Of a stretch of 64,000 nt of DNA, positions 1 to 12,247 are shown one piece after another. The position numbers were made by a program, and so were the translations under genes. The stretch spans positions 322,758-386,757 of the forward strand of contig NZ_BMRV01000005.1 of NCBI RefSeq assembly GCF_014648815.1, read 5' to 3'. The DNA comes from Streptomyces flaveolus (GTDB lineage Bacteria > Actinomycetota > Actinomycetes > Streptomycetales > Streptomycetaceae). Positions within the stretch are counted from its first letter, which is position 1, and each line of letters opens with the position of its first letter. Under the pieces are notes generated by a model. That model saw only the letters and a program-made list of their open reading frames with translations, did no database searches and was not told the DNA's origin.

Positions 1-1
1 C

Positions 2-379
2 GCCGTCGCACTGGCGAGGCTGGCCCAGACGCTCAGGGCGACCACCAAGCTGGTGGCGGACGTGACCGACCAGGCCGTCCCGCTGCTGGCCGACGCCTCC
101 TCGGCGGTGCGCTCCGCGCAGACCCAGATCGACCGGGTCGACGCGATCGCCTCCGACGTCCAGGAGGTCACGTCGAACGCCTCGGCGCTGTCGACCACCG
201 TGGCCTCCACCTTCGGCGGACCGCTGGTCAAGGTCGCGGCGTTCGGATACGGCGTGCGCAGGGCACTCGGCGGTCGCAAGGAGGACGTGCCCGCGGGCCC
301 GCCCAAGGAGCCGCGGCGCACCGTGATCGTCGGCCGTACGATCCCGGCCGCGCGGCGGACGAAGCGGAAGAAGGACTGA
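2..379 (+). CDS. DUF948 domain protein, 3' part (5' end outside window)
   Basis: The reading frame is open from base 2, so the true start lies upstream of the window and only about 125 C-terminal residues are visible. The visible part is a long amphipathic helix rich in Ala, Val, Thr and Asp, followed by a short hydrophobic stretch and a basic tail (RRTKRKKD at the very end). This is the usual look of the DUF948 family, small membrane-anchored proteins with a coiled-coil, chemotaxis-receptor-like helix. The gene ends 7 bases before the next small gene and sits two genes upstream of alaS, its usual place in Streptomyces. The function is unknown. An internal GTG at 53 exists but would cut the helix, so I do not take it as the start. 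Confidence 0.8.
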   Translation, partial: AVALARLAQTLRATTKLVADVTDQAVPLLADASSAVRSAQTQIDRVDAIASDVQEVTSNASALSTTVASTFGGPLVKVAAFGYGVRRALGGRKEDVPAGPPKEPRRTVIVGRTIPAARRTKRKKD

Positions 380-386
380 TCCAGCG

Positions 387-737
387 ATGTTCCGCCGTAC
401 GTTCTGGTTCGGCACCGGTGTCGCCGCCGGTGTGTGGGCCACCACCAAGGTCAACCGGAAGCTCAAGCAGCTGACCCCCGAGAGCCTCGCCGCGACCGCG
501 GCGAACAAGGCGATCGACGCGGGCACCCGGATCAAGGACCGCGCGGTGGGCTTCGCCCTCGACGTCCGCGACAACATGGCCCAGCGCGAAGCCGAACTGG
601 ACGACGCGCTCGGGTTGAACGCCCCCGTCGACCGTGAACTGCCCGCTGCCAGGCGGTACAACGCTATCGAGAACGGCAACGACCTGAGGTACGTCGACAG
701 GACGACGTACTCGTACAACCGGAATGAGGACCACTGA
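387..737 (+). CDS. DUF6167 family small protein
   Basis: 116 residues. The N-terminus ([22 protein letters not shown]) has one short hydrophobic segment, residues about 5-20, suggesting a membrane or envelope anchor. It is followed by a soluble helical stretch ([18 protein letters not shown], then a charged helix) and a Tyr/Asn-rich tail. It matches the Streptomyces family DUF6167, of unknown function, found between the DUF948 gene and alaS. The stop codon overlaps the alaS start by one base (TGATG at 735-739), so the two are probably translated together. No enzymatic motif is visible. Confidence 0.75.
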   Translation: MFRRTFWFGTGVAAGVWATTKVNRKLKQLTPESLAATAANKAIDAGTRIKDRAVGFALDVRDNMAQREAELDDALGLNAPVDRELPAARRYNAIENGNDLRYVDRTTYSYNRNEDH

Positions 738-3409
738 TGGAGTCGGCCGAGATCCGCCGCCGCTGGTTGAGCTTCTTCGAGGACCGCGGGCACACCGTCG
801 TCCCTTCGGCGTCGCTCATCGCGGACGACCCGACTCTGCTGCTGGTCAACGCCGGCATGGTGCCCTTCAAGCCGTACTTCCTCGGCGAGGTCAAGCCGCC
901 GTACGACCGCGCCACCAGCGTCCAGAAGTGCGTGCGCACGCCGGACATCGAAGAGGTCGGCAAGACCACCCGGCACGGCACGTTCTTCCAGATGTGCGGC
1001 AACTTCTCCTTCGGCGACTACTTCAAGGAAGGCGCCGTCAAGCTCGCCTGGGAGCTGCTCACCAGCCCCCAGGACAAGGGCGGTTACGGCCTCGACCCCG
1101 AGCGCCTGTGGATCACCGTCTACCAGGACGACGACGAGGCCGAGCAGCTCTGGCGCGAGGTCGTCGGCGTCCCCGCCGAGCGCATCCAGCGCCTGGGCAA
1201 GAAGGACAACTTCTGGTCCATGGGCGTGCCCGGCCCCTGCGGCCCGTGCTCCGAGATCAACTACGACCGCGGCCCCGAGTTCGGCGTCGAGGGCGGCCCC
1301 GCCGTCAACGACGAGCGGTACGTGGAGATCTGGAACCTCGTCTTCATGCAGTACGAGCGGGGCGAGGGCATCGGCAAGGAGGACTTCGAGATCCTCGGGG
1401 ACCTGCCGAGCAAGAACATCGACACCGGGCTCGGCCTGGAGCGCCTCGCCATGATTCTGCAGGGCGTGCAGAACATGTACGAGATCGACACCTCGATGGC
1501 CGTCATCGACAAGGCCACCGAGCTCACCGGCGTGGCCTACGGCGACGCCCACGAGTCGGACGTCTCCCTGCGCGTGGTCACCGACCACATCCGCACCGCC
1601 GTGATGCTCATCGGCGACGGCGTCACCCCCGGCAACGAGGGCCGCGGTTACGTCCTGCGCCGCATCATGCGCCGCGCCATCCGCAACATGCGCCTGCTCG
1701 GCGCCACCGGTCCGGTCGTCAAGGACCTGATCGACGTCGTGATCGGCATGATGGGGCAGCAGTACCCCGAGCTGATCACCGACCGCGAGCGGATCGAGAA
1801 GGTCGCCCTCGCCGAGGAGAACGCCTTCCTCAAGACCCTCAAGGCCGGCACCAACATCCTCGACACCGCCGTGAGCGACACCAAGGCCGCCGGCGGCACC
1901 GTCCTGGCCGGCGACAAGGCCTTCCTGCTCCACGACACCTGGGGCTTCCCGATCGACCTCACCCTGGAGATGGCCGCCGAGCAGGGGCTGTCCGTGGACG
2001 AGGACGGCTTCCGGCGCCTGATGAAGGAGCAGCGGGAGCGCGCCAAGGCCGACGCCCAGTCGAAGAAGACGGGCCACGCCGACCTCGGTGCCTACCGCGA
2101 GATCGCCGACCGCGCCGGTGCCACCGACTTCATCGGCTACACCGACACCGAGGGCGAGTCCACGATCGTCGGCATCCTCGTCGACGGCATCTCCTCCCCG
2201 GCCGCCACCGAGGGCGACGAGGTCGAGATCGTCCTCGACCGCACCCCCTTCTACGCCGAGGGCGGCGGCCAGATCGGCGACACCGGCCGGATCAAGGCCG
2301 ACTCCGGTGCCGTCATCGAGGTCCGCGACTGCCAGAAGCCGGTCCCGGGCGTCTACGTCCACAAGGGCGTCGTCCAGGTCGGCGAGATCACGGTCGGTGC
2401 CAAGGCCCACGCCTCCATCGACGACCGGCGCCGCAAGGCCATCGCCCGCGCCCACTCGGCCACCCACCTCACCCACCAGGCCCTGCGCGACGCCCTCGGC
2501 CCGACGGCCGCCCAGGCCGGTTCCGAGAACCAGCCCGGCCGCTTCCGCTTCGACTTCGGTTCGCCGTCCGCCGTGCCGACGGCCGTGATGACCGACGTCG
2601 AGCAGAAGATCAACGAGGTGCTCGCCCGCGACCTCGACGTCCGCGCCGACGTCATGGGCATCGACGAGGCCAAGAAGCAGGGCGCCATCGCCGAGTTCGG
2701 CGAGAAGTACGGCGAGCGCGTCCGCGTCGTGACCATCGGCGACTTCTCCAAGGAGCTGTGCGGCGGAACCCACGTGCACAACACCGCCCAGCTCGGCCTG
2801 GTCAAGCTGCTCGGCGAGTCGTCCATCGGCTCCGGGGTGCGCCGCATCGAGGCCCTGGTCGGGGTGGACGCCTACAACTTCCTCGCCCGTGAGCACACGG
2901 TCGTCGCCCAGCTCCAGGAGCTGATCAAGGGCCGCCCGGAGGAGCTCCCGGAGAAGGTCTCCGCCATGCTCGGCAAGCTGAAGGACGCCGAGAAGGAGAT
3001 CGAGAAGTTCCGCGCCGAGAAGGTCCTCCAGGCCGCCGGCTCGCTCGCCGACTCCGCCAAGGACGTGCGCGGCGTCGCCCTGGTGACCGGTCAGGTCCCG
3101 GACGGCACCACGGCCGACGACCTGCGCAAGCTGGTCCTCGACGTGCGCGGCCGCATCCAGGGCGGCCGGGCCGCCGTGGTGGCCCTCTTCACGACGGCGG
3201 GCGGCAAGCCGCTCACGGTCATCGCCACCAACGAGGCCGCCCGCGAGCGCGGCCTCAAGGCCGGTGACCTGGTGCGCACCGCCGCCAAGACCCTCGGCGG
3301 TGGCGGTGGCGGCAAGCCGGACGTCGCCCAGGGCGGCGGCCAGAACGCTGCTGCCATCGGTGACGCCGTCGACGCCGTCGAGCGCCTCGTCGCCGAGACC
3401 GCGAAGTAG
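737..3409 (+). CDS. alaS: Alanine--tRNA ligase
   Basis: 890 residues, the normal length. It charges tRNA-Ala with alanine in the cytoplasm. The N-terminal class II synthetase core starts [24 protein letters not shown]. The editing domain carries HxxxH (HSATH, about residues 573-577) and CxxxH (CGGTH, residues 675-679), which bind zinc and hydrolyse mischarged Ser- and Gly-tRNA. The C-terminal oligomerisation (DHHA1-like) region ends in a glycine-rich GGGGGGKPD...GGG segment typical of AlaRS. The ATG overlaps the previous stop by one base. The next gene, ruvX, starts 9 bases after the stop. Confidence 0.98.
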   Translation: MESAEIRRRWLSFFEDRGHTVVPSASLIADDPTLLLVNAGMVPFKPYFLGEVKPPYDRATSVQKCVRTPDIEEVGKTTRHGTFFQMCGNFSFGDYFKEGAVKLAWELLTSPQDKGGYGLDPERLWITVYQDDDEAEQLWREVVGVPAERIQRLGKKDNFWSMGVPGPCGPCSEINYDRGPEFGVEGGPAVNDERYVEIWNLVFMQYERGEGIGKEDFEILGDLPSKNIDTGLGLERLAMILQGVQNMYEIDTSMAVIDKATELTGVAYGDAHESDVSLRVVTDHIRTAVMLIGDGVTPGNEGRGYVLRRIMRRAIRNMRLLGATGPVVKDLIDVVIGMMGQQYPELITDRERIEKVALAEENAFLKTLKAGTNILDTAVSDTKAAGGTVLAGDKAFLLHDTWGFPIDLTLEMAAEQGLSVDEDGFRRLMKEQRERAKADAQSKKTGHADLGAYREIADRAGATDFIGYTDTEGESTIVGILVDGISSPAATEGDEVEIVLDRTPFYAEGGGQIGDTGRIKADSGAVIEVRDCQKPVPGVYVHKGVVQVGEITVGAKAHASIDDRRRKAIARAHSATHLTHQALRDALGPTAAQAGSENQPGRFRFDFGSPSAVPTAVMTDVEQKINEVLARDLDVRADVMGIDEAKKQGAIAEFGEKYGERVRVVTIGDFSKELCGGTHVHNTAQLGLVKLLGESSIGSGVRRIEALVGVDAYNFLAREHTVVAQLQELIKGRPEELPEKVSAMLGKLKDAEKEIEKFRAEKVLQAAGSLADSAKDVRGVALVTGQVPDGTTADDLRKLVLDVRGRIQGGRAAVVALFTTAGGKPLTVIATNEAARERGLKAGDLVRTAAKTLGGGGGGKPDVAQGGGQNAAAIGDAVDAVERLVAETAK

Positions 3410-3417
3410 GACCGGCG

Positions 3418-3882
3418 ATGCGCAGAGGCCGCCGGCTCGCGATCGACGTCGGGGACGCCCGGATCGGGGTCGCCTCGTGCGACCCCGACGGGATCCTCGC
3501 CACCCCGGTGGAGACCGTCCCCGGGCGGGACGTCCCGGCGGCGCACCGCCGCCTGCGCCAACTGGTCGAGGAGTACGAGCCCGTCGAGGTCGTCGTCGGT
3601 CTCCCTCGCTCCCTCAAGGGGGGCGAGGGCCCGGCCGCGGCCAAGGTGAGGGGCTTCGCCCAGGAGCTGGCCAAGGGCATCGCTCCCGTTCCCGTACGGC
3701 TGGTCGACGAGCGGATGACGACGGTGACGGCGAGCCAGGGGCTGCGCGCCTCGGGCGTGAAGTCCAAGAAGGGCAGATCGGTCATCGACCAGGCCGCCGC
3801 TGTGATCATCCTTCAGCAGGCGCTGGAATCCGAACGGGTGTCAGGCAAAGCACCCGGCGAGGGCGTCGAAGTGGTCATCTGA
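3418..3882 (+). CDS. ruvX: Putative pre-16S rRNA nuclease / Holliday junction resolvase-like (YqgF family)
   Basis: 154 residues with an RNase H-like fold. The first acidic residue is Asp10 in LAIDVGDARIGVA. Further family motifs are VVVGLPRSLKGGEG, the VDERMTT glutamate and the C-terminal VIDQAAAVIILQ aspartate, so all expected catalytic acids are present. In E. coli the family matures the 5' end of 16S rRNA; a junction-resolvase role has also been proposed. The alaS-ruvX-mltG-aroE order is conserved in actinobacteria. It follows alaS by 9 bases and is probably in the same transcript. 128 bases separate it from mltG. Confidence 0.92.
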   Translation: MRRGRRLAIDVGDARIGVASCDPDGILATPVETVPGRDVPAAHRRLRQLVEEYEPVEVVVGLPRSLKGGEGPAAAKVRGFAQELAKGIAPVPVRLVDERMTTVTASQGLRASGVKSKKGRSVIDQAAAVIILQQALESERVSGKAPGEGVEVVI

Positions 3883-4010
3883 TCGCGATACGGTAACGTT
3901 CCGCGCGATGCGGCGGCATTCGAACAGCCCCCGCACAGCAAGAGGCGGAACGGAAGCCGGCCCCCCACATCAGGTCGCGCGGACCGCCGCCTCGCGGCTC
4001 TAGGGGATCG

Positions 4011-5729
4011 ATGACTGAGTATGGCCGGGGCCCAGGCTCCGAACCGTGGCATCCGGAGGACCCGTTGTACGGGGACGGCGGATGGGGCGGACAGCAGGCC
4101 CAGGCGGGTCAGCAGTCCCCCTACGGCGGCCAGCCGCAGCACTATCCGCAGCAGCCGCAGCAGCCGCAGTATGGCGACTGGGGCGACGGCGGCCAGGGCG
4201 CGTACGGGCAGCAGCAGTACGACCAGTACGGTCAGCCGATCCCCGAGCCGCAGTACGACCAGTACGGTCAGCAGCAGTACGACCAGCAGTACGCGGCCCA
4301 GGCGCAGCCACAGCAGGCCCAGGAACAGCCGCAGCAGGGCCAGGGCTACGACGACGGCGGCTGGGGGACCGGCGCGCATCCCCAAGCGCAGTACCCCGGT
4401 GACCCATCGGACCCCTACGGCCAGCAGAGCGCCGCGTACGGCGCGGAGCAGCCCGACTTCTACGGCACCCCGGAGGCGTACCCGCCGCCGGAGCCGCCCG
4501 GCCGCCGGCGCGCCGAACCCGAACCGCAGGGCACCGACTGGGACCCCGGTCCCGACGAGGGCGAGCACGCCTTCTTCGCGGGCGGGGACGCAGGTGAATC
4601 CGGGGACGACGGCGGCAGCGGCGGTCGCAGGGGCCGGGGCGGCAAGCAGAAGAAGGGCCGCAGCGGCCTCGCCTGCCTCGTGGTCTGCCTGGTGCTCGGC
4701 GGCGGGGTGGCGGGCGTCGGCTACTTCGGCCTGCAGTTCTACCAGGATCGTTTCGGCGCGGCCCCGGACTACGCGGGCGACGGCAACGGCGAGAAGGTGA
4801 CCGTCACCATCCCCAAGGGCGCGGGCGGCGCGACGATCGGCCAGGAGCTCAAGCGCCAGGGAGTGGTGAAGAGCGTCGACGCCTTCGTCAGCGCCCAGCA
4901 GAGCAATCCCAACGGCAAGAGCATCCAGGACGGCGTGTACACGCTGCAGAAGGAGATGTCGGCCGCGAGCGCGGTTCAGATGCTGCTCGACCCCAAGAGC
5001 CGCAGCAGCCTGATCATCGCCGAGGGCCTGCGCAACGTGCAGGTCTACGCCAAGATCGACACGCAGCTCGGGCTGAAGAAGGGCACCACCGCCGGCGTCG
5101 CCAAGAGCGAGTGGAAGAACCTCGGCCTGCCCGCATGGGCGATGAACCACAAGGACGTCAAGGACCCGCTGGAGGGCTTCCTCTACCCGTCCAGCTACTC
5201 GGCGGCCAAGGGCCAGAAGCCCGAGGACGTGCTGAAGCAGATGGTGGCGCGGGCCAATGAGAAGTACCAGGAGTTCGGCCTCGAGCAGAAGGCCGGGGAC
5301 CTGGGTCTCGAGGGACCGTGGCAGCTGCTGACCGTCGCGAGCCTGGCACAGGCCGAAGGCACGAGTCACGACGACTTCCGCAGGATGGCCGAAGTCATCT
5401 ACAACCGTCTCAAGCCGGGCAACGTGCAGACCAACGGCATGCTGGAGTTCGACTCGACGTACAACTACGTCAAGAACCAGAGCAAGCTCGACCTGTCGCT
5501 CAGCGAGCTGCGCAACTACGACAACCCGTACAACACCTACTACCACAAGGGGCTGCCGCCCGGCCCGATCGGCAACCCGGGCGACGAAGCGATCCAGGGC
5601 GCGCTCGCCCCGACCTCCGACGGTTGGTACTACTTCATCTCGCTGGACGGGAAGACGAGCGAGTTCACGAAGACCAACCAGGAACACCAGGAACTCGTCG
5701 ACAAGTGGAACGCTTCGAGGAAGAACTGA
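4011..5729 (+). CDS. mltG: Endolytic murein transglycosylase MltG, with long Q/Y-rich cytoplasmic tail
   Basis: 572 residues. A single membrane segment lies at about residues 218-240 (GLACLVVCLVLGGGVAGVGY). The C-terminal YceG domain carries the catalytic glutamate, Glu449 in SLAQAEGTSHDDF. MltG cuts nascent peptidoglycan strands and is thought to set glycan length. The first ~150 residues are unusual compared with E. coli: low-complexity Gln/Tyr/Pro/Gly with repeats of QYDQYGQ and QQPQQ. They are predicted cytoplasmic and intrinsically disordered, a feature common to Streptomyces homologues. The stop overlaps the aroE start by one base (TGATG). Confidence 0.93.
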   Translation: MTEYGRGPGSEPWHPEDPLYGDGGWGGQQAQAGQQSPYGGQPQHYPQQPQQPQYGDWGDGGQGAYGQQQYDQYGQPIPEPQYDQYGQQQYDQQYAAQAQPQQAQEQPQQGQGYDDGGWGTGAHPQAQYPGDPSDPYGQQSAAYGAEQPDFYGTPEAYPPPEPPGRRRAEPEPQGTDWDPGPDEGEHAFFAGGDAGESGDDGGSGGRRGRGGKQKKGRSGLACLVVCLVLGGGVAGVGYFGLQFYQDRFGAAPDYAGDGNGEKVTVTIPKGAGGATIGQELKRQGVVKSVDAFVSAQQSNPNGKSIQDGVYTLQKEMSAASAVQMLLDPKSRSSLIIAEGLRNVQVYAKIDTQLGLKKGTTAGVAKSEWKNLGLPAWAMNHKDVKDPLEGFLYPSSYSAAKGQKPEDVLKQMVARANEKYQEFGLEQKAGDLGLEGPWQLLTVASLAQAEGTSHDDFRRMAEVIYNRLKPGNVQTNGMLEFDSTYNYVKNQSKLDLSLSELRNYDNPYNTYYHKGLPPGPIGNPGDEAIQGALAPTSDGWYYFISLDGKTSEFTKTNQEHQELVDKWNASRKN

Positions 5730-6556
5730 TGCCCGCATTCCGCCGAGCGGCCGTACTCGGCTCCCCGATCGCCCACTCCCTCTCCCCGGTGCTGCACCGC
5801 ACCGCCTACGCCGAGCTGGGCCTGGAGGGCTGGACGTACGACCGGTTCGACGTCGACGAGAAGGCGCTGCCGGGCTTCTTCGCCAAGCTGAGCTCGGAAT
5901 GGGCGGGGCTGTCGCTGACCATGCCGCTCAAGCGGGCGGTGATCCCGCTGCTCGACGGGATCAGCGAGACGGCCGCCTCGGTGGACGCGGTGAACACCGT
6001 CGTCTTCACCGAGGACGGCCGCAGGACCGGCGACAACACCGACATCCCCGGCATGGTCGCCGCCCTGCGCGAGCACGGCATCGAGAAGGTCGACACCGCC
6101 GCGGTCCTCGGCGCCGGGGCCACCGCCTCCTCCGCGCTGGCCGCGCTGGCCCGGGTCTGCACGGGCGAGGTCACCGTGTACGTACGCAGCGAGGCACGCG
6201 CCGCCGAGATGCGGGGGTGGGCCGAGCGGCTCGGCGTCGACGTGCGCATCTCCGACTGGGCGCACGCCGAGCGGGCGCTGCACGCCCCGCTGGTCGTCGC
6301 CACCACACCCGCCGGCACCACCGACGCCCTGGCCGCCGCGGTGCCCGAGATGCCCGGGACCCTCTTCGACGTGCTGTACGACCCCTGGCCGACCGCGCTC
6401 GCGGCCCGCTGGTCGGCGTACGGCGGTGCCGTGGTCAGCGGCCTGGACCTGCTGTTGCACCAGGCGGTGCTCCAGGTCGAGCAGATGACGGGCCGCGCCC
6501 CGGCCCCGCTGGGGGCCATGCGAAAAGCAGGCGAGCACGCCCTCGCGGAACGCTAG
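5729..6556 (+). CDS. aroE: Shikimate dehydrogenase
   Basis: 275 residues. It reduces 3-dehydroshikimate to shikimate with NADPH. The substrate-binding motif (GSPIAHSLSPVLH) lies near the N-terminus, with the catalytic lysine in LTMPLKRA. The NAD(P)-binding glycine loop is VLGAGATASSALAAL. The ATG overlaps the mltG stop by one base, so I use this start rather than the longer open frame upstream, which runs inside mltG. The rest of the pathway (aroC, aroK, aroB) begins about 530 bases downstream, after one small gene. Confidence 0.96.
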   Translation: MPAFRRAAVLGSPIAHSLSPVLHRTAYAELGLEGWTYDRFDVDEKALPGFFAKLSSEWAGLSLTMPLKRAVIPLLDGISETAASVDAVNTVVFTEDGRRTGDNTDIPGMVAALREHGIEKVDTAAVLGAGATASSALAALARVCTGEVTVYVRSEARAAEMRGWAERLGVDVRISDWAHAERALHAPLVVATTPAGTTDALAAAVPEMPGTLFDVLYDPWPTALAARWSAYGGAVVSGLDLLLHQAVLQVEQMTGRAPAPLGAMRKAGEHALAER

Positions 6557-6604
6557 GATCCGTCCGGTTCCGCAGGGGGCGGAACCGGGAGGGGAAAGCG
6601 ATCC

Positions 6605-6928
6605 ATGTCCACAGGCATGCCTCTGGCGTCCACCAAGAGCCAGATATTCGAGGCCGTGCTGGGCTTTCTGCCCGACTGGGTGCAGATCACGGTGCTCGCC
6701 CTGCTCGCGCTGGCCGTCGTCGCGTCCTGGCTGATCGGGCTGAAGCAGCGGATCGCCCGCCGGCGCGCCGCGCGCAGCGGTGCACCGGTCCAGGCGCCGG
6801 CGCAGCACGGCCAGGGCCGCGGCGCCGACCACCTGGGCCCCTACGCACCTCCCCGGCCACAGCCGAGCGGCGCGGATTTCCTCGGTTCCCACGCTCCCCA
6901 GCAGGGCCGGGGCAACGGCTCCGCCTGA
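6605..6928 (+). CDS. Small single-pass membrane protein of unknown function
   Basis: 107 residues. It has one clear transmembrane helix at about residues 24-43 (VQITVLALLALAVVASWLIG). A strongly basic stop-transfer stretch follows (LKQRIARRRAAR), and then a Pro/Gly/Gln-rich tail that looks disordered and is probably cytoplasmic. A purine-rich ribosome site (gggaggggaaagc) precedes the ATG. I recognise no family. It sits between aroE and aroC, and its composition matches its neighbours. It is a real gene by codon bias, but its function is unknown. Confidence 0.7.
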   Translation: MSTGMPLASTKSQIFEAVLGFLPDWVQITVLALLALAVVASWLIGLKQRIARRRAARSGAPVQAPAQHGQGRGADHLGPYAPPRPQPSGADFLGSHAPQQGRGNGSA

Positions 6929-7084
6929 GTCGGCCCGTCCGTCAGATGGACCGGCGGGCGGGTCGGGCGGCCGGACGTGGGAGGATCGGAGGTGGCGGAC
7001 CGGGGCCCGCGCACCCGGACACGCCGTCGCCGTACGCGAAGAAGACGCGTACGCATACCGGGGCGCGAGCACTGAGGAGCACCG

Positions 7085-9869
<2,785 letters not shown>

Positions 9870-9920
9870 GTCCCCCGTCGCACCTTCCGTCCGATTCGCC
9901 TTGCGGGGCGGGCACTTCGG

Positions 9921-9960
9921 ACCGCCCCCGGCCGTTCACCAAAGGACGGCCGGGGACGGT
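9921..9960 (+). terminator. Hairpin terminator after aroB
   Basis: Two 15-base arms (9921-9935 and 9946-9960) pair with a single mismatch around a 10-base loop; the inner 10 bp (CCCCGGCCGT/ACGGCCGGGG) are perfect. It lies 51 bases after the aroB stop. There is no U-tract, which is usual for Streptomyces terminators. It most likely ends the aro transcript and insulates the next gene. Confidence 0.75.
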
Positions 9961-10064
9961 ACCGTTCGAGCGGGGCCCCTCCCACGCCCTTTAGGGTGTG
10001 GGGAACAGCGGGTACCCGTCCCGCTGTCAGCGCCCATCGCCTGTACGAGACGGAGTGGCACCGG

Positions 10065-10913
10065 ATGCAGCACGCAGTGGGTTCTCCGCTGCCGCCGCCC
10101 CCTCAGCCGGGGCACGGACCGGCCGTCGGCTGGTCCCCGGCCGCACACCACCCGGGCCCGCACCAGGGTTCCGCCCCCGTGCCCCCGCCTGTGGCGCCGG
10201 GCTACCCCATGCAGGCCCCGCACCCCGGGCCCCCGCACCAGGCCCCGGCCCCACCGCCCGTGCCGGACACCACCGGTCACGTCCCGCTGCCGCCCGGCGG
10301 TCCCGTCGCCGCGCCCAGCATGCCGCCCGCCGCGGCCGCCGTGCCCGACCCGGCGACCACCACCCTCGCGGTGCTCCTCATCGGCCCCGCGGGCGCGGGC
10401 AAGACCAGCGTCGCCAAGTACTGGGCGGAGCACCGCAGGGTCCCCACCGCCCACATCAGCCTCGACGACGTGCGCGAATGGGTCCGCTCGGGCTTCGCCG
10501 ACCCCCAGTCCGGGTGGAACGAGAACTCCGAGGCCCAGTACCGCCTCGCCCGCCGCACCTGCGGCTTCTCCGCGCGCAACTTCCTCGCCAACGGCATCTC
10601 GTGCATCCTCGACGACGCCGTCTTCCCGGACCGACCGGTCGTCGGGCTGGGCGGCTGGAAGCGGCACGTCGGGCCCGGCCTGCTCCCCGTCGTCCTCCTG
10701 CCCGGGCTGGACATCGTCCTGGAGCGCAACGCCGAGCGCAGCGGCAACCGGCGGCTCACCGACGAGGAGGTCGCGCGCATCCACGGCCGCATGGCCGGCT
10801 GGTACGGCTCGGGCCTCCCGATCATCGACAACTCCCAGCTCGACGTCCCGGAAACGGCCCAGGTCCTCAACGAGGTCCTCTCCCGCTCGATAGCGAGCCC
10901 ACCCACCTGGTAG
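10065..10913 (+). CDS. Proline-rich P-loop ATP-binding protein (AAA/kinase-like), function unknown
   Basis: 282 residues. The ATG at 10065 is chosen because acggag lies about 10 bases upstream; an in-frame extension to 9996 lacks a ribosome site. Residues 1-95 are a disordered Pro/Gly/His tail. The C-terminal domain is a P-loop nucleotide-binding fold: Walker A GPAGAGKTS, an ISLDDVREWVRSG segment like those of zeta-toxin or polynucleotide-kinase-type phosphotransferases, and an arginine-containing lid-like helix (ERNAERSGNRRLTDEEVARIHGRM). This suggests a small-molecule or nucleic-acid kinase, but no substrate can be named. It lies alone between aroB and the M24 gene and is conserved there in Streptomyces. 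Confidence 0.8.
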   Translation: MQHAVGSPLPPPPQPGHGPAVGWSPAAHHPGPHQGSAPVPPPVAPGYPMQAPHPGPPHQAPAPPPVPDTTGHVPLPPGGPVAAPSMPPAAAAVPDPATTTLAVLLIGPAGAGKTSVAKYWAEHRRVPTAHISLDDVREWVRSGFADPQSGWNENSEAQYRLARRTCGFSARNFLANGISCILDDAVFPDRPVVGLGGWKRHVGPGLLPVVLLPGLDIVLERNAERSGNRRLTDEEVARIHGRMAGWYGSGLPIIDNSQLDVPETAQVLNEVLSRSIASPPTW

Positions 10914-10916
10914 GAA

Positions 10917-10965
10917 GCGCCCCAAAGGGGCGCGGGGAGCTGCGCGACCAGCCCCCACGGACCGC
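10917..10965 (+). repeat. Interspersed Streptomyces intergenic repeat with terminator hairpin
   Basis: The hairpin GCGCCCC-AAA-GGGGCGC (10917-10933) starts four bases after the P-loop gene stop. It is followed by ggggagctgcgcgaccagcc, a sequence shared with the 114-bp repeats at 34.3-34.6 kb (ggggcgcggggaacggcgcgaccagccccca). It probably acts as a terminator. From memory, this GC-rich motif is common between genes in Streptomyces chromosomes. Confidence 0.7.
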
Positions 10966-11082
10966 AAGCCGCCGAACAACACGACACCCACCCCGGACCG
11001 CGCACCCGGCGCACACCCCCGCGCTTCCCCACTCGGCCTCTCCCGAGCGGCGCCCCCGCAGCGGAGCCCATACGCTCGGGTC

Positions 11083-12189
11083 ATGTCAGAGGTGTACGAG
11101 GCCCGCCGGACGCGCCTACGAGAACGCTGCAACGCGGGCGGCAGCGCGGCGGCGCTCGTCTCCCGGCCCGCCAACGTGCGCTATCTCGCGGGCGCCGCCC
11201 CGCACGGCGCCGTGCTGCTGCTGGGCAAGACCGAGGATCTCCTGGTGTGCTCCGGACCGCCGGACGAGCGGCCCACGGAGGGCAGGCCCGACGAGGCGCT
11301 GCCGCTGCGTGCCCTGTCCGGCCCCGGCGGTGACCCGGCAGTCGCCGCCGCCGGCCTCGCCGCGGCCCAGGGCGCCGAGTCCCTCGCCACCGAGGACCAC
11401 CACCTCACCGTCGCCCGGCAGCGGGCCATGCGCTCGGTCGCCCCCCGGCTGCGCCTGACAGACCTCGGCCAAGCGGTGGAGCAGCTCCGGGTCGTCAAGG
11501 ACGAGGAGGAGATCTCCTGCCTGCGGATCGGCGCCGAGATCGCCGACCAGGCGCTCGGCGAGCTGCTGGAGTCCATCCTCGTCGGCCGCACCGAACGGCA
11601 CCTCGCCCTGGAACTGGAACGCCGCCTGGTCGACCACGGTGCCGACGGCCCCGCCTTCCCGACCTCCGTCGGCACCGGCCCGAACTCCGGGCGCCGCGGT
11701 CACCGGCCCACCGACCGGCGCGTGGAGGAGGGCGACTTCCTCTCCGTGTGCCTGGGCGCGACGTACCGCGGCTACCGCTGCGAGATCGGCCGTACGTTCG
11801 TCATCGGCACCTCGCCGGCGGACTGGCAGATCGAGCTGTACGACCTCGTCTTCTCCGCGCAGCGGGCCGGCCGGGAGGCCCTCGTACCCGGCGCGGCCTG
11901 CCGTGATGTGGACCGCGCGGCCCGCCAGGCACTGGACTCCGCCGGGTACGCCGAGAACCTTCCGGCACTCACGGGTCACGGTGTAGGACTCGAAATCGAC
12001 GAGGACCCGCAGTTGGGTCCGGCGGCCATGGGTAAACTGGACGCTTGTGTGCCGGTCACCGTCGAACCGGGGGTCCACCTCCCGGGCCGGGGCGGTGTCC
12101 GGATCGATGACACGCTCGTCGTGCGCCCCGAGGCGGACGGCGGACCCGAGCTACTCACCATCACGACCAAGGAGCTGCTCGCGCTCTAG
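11083..12189 (+). CDS. M24 (aminopeptidase P-like) family protein with altered metal site
   Basis: 368 residues. An N-terminal creatinase-like domain (to about residue 130) is followed by a pita-bread domain. In active M24 peptidases five metal ligands are Asp, Asp, His, Glu, Glu. Here the aligned positions read Cys223 ([11 protein letters not shown]), Glu234 (CEIGRTF), His299 (GHGVGLEI), Glu328 (TVEPG) and Asp342 (VRIDD). The usual His of the GLxxHE motif is Asp306. So three of five ligands are changed, and dipeptidase activity is doubtful. The protein lies 58 bases upstream of efp, as in many Gram-positive genomes where it is labelled pepQ. Calling it a peptidase would over-read the sequence. 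Confidence 0.85.
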   Translation: MSEVYEARRTRLRERCNAGGSAAALVSRPANVRYLAGAAPHGAVLLLGKTEDLLVCSGPPDERPTEGRPDEALPLRALSGPGGDPAVAAAGLAAAQGAESLATEDHHLTVARQRAMRSVAPRLRLTDLGQAVEQLRVVKDEEEISCLRIGAEIADQALGELLESILVGRTERHLALELERRLVDHGADGPAFPTSVGTGPNSGRRGHRPTDRRVEEGDFLSVCLGATYRGYRCEIGRTFVIGTSPADWQIELYDLVFSAQRAGREALVPGAACRDVDRAARQALDSAGYAENLPALTGHGVGLEIDEDPQLGPAAMGKLDACVPVTVEPGVHLPGRGGVRIDDTLVVRPEADGGPELLTITTKELLAL

Positions 12190-12247
12190 CCTCGCGCTGT
12201 GCGCACGCCCCGGGGTCGTCCACGTCAGTCCAGGAGATTCCGCAACC

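Noticed and set aside
3813..5738. 641-residue reverse open frame opposite mltG
   Set aside because: The product is a Leu/Val/Arg-rich antisense shadow, and mltG with its catalytic motif occupies the + strand.
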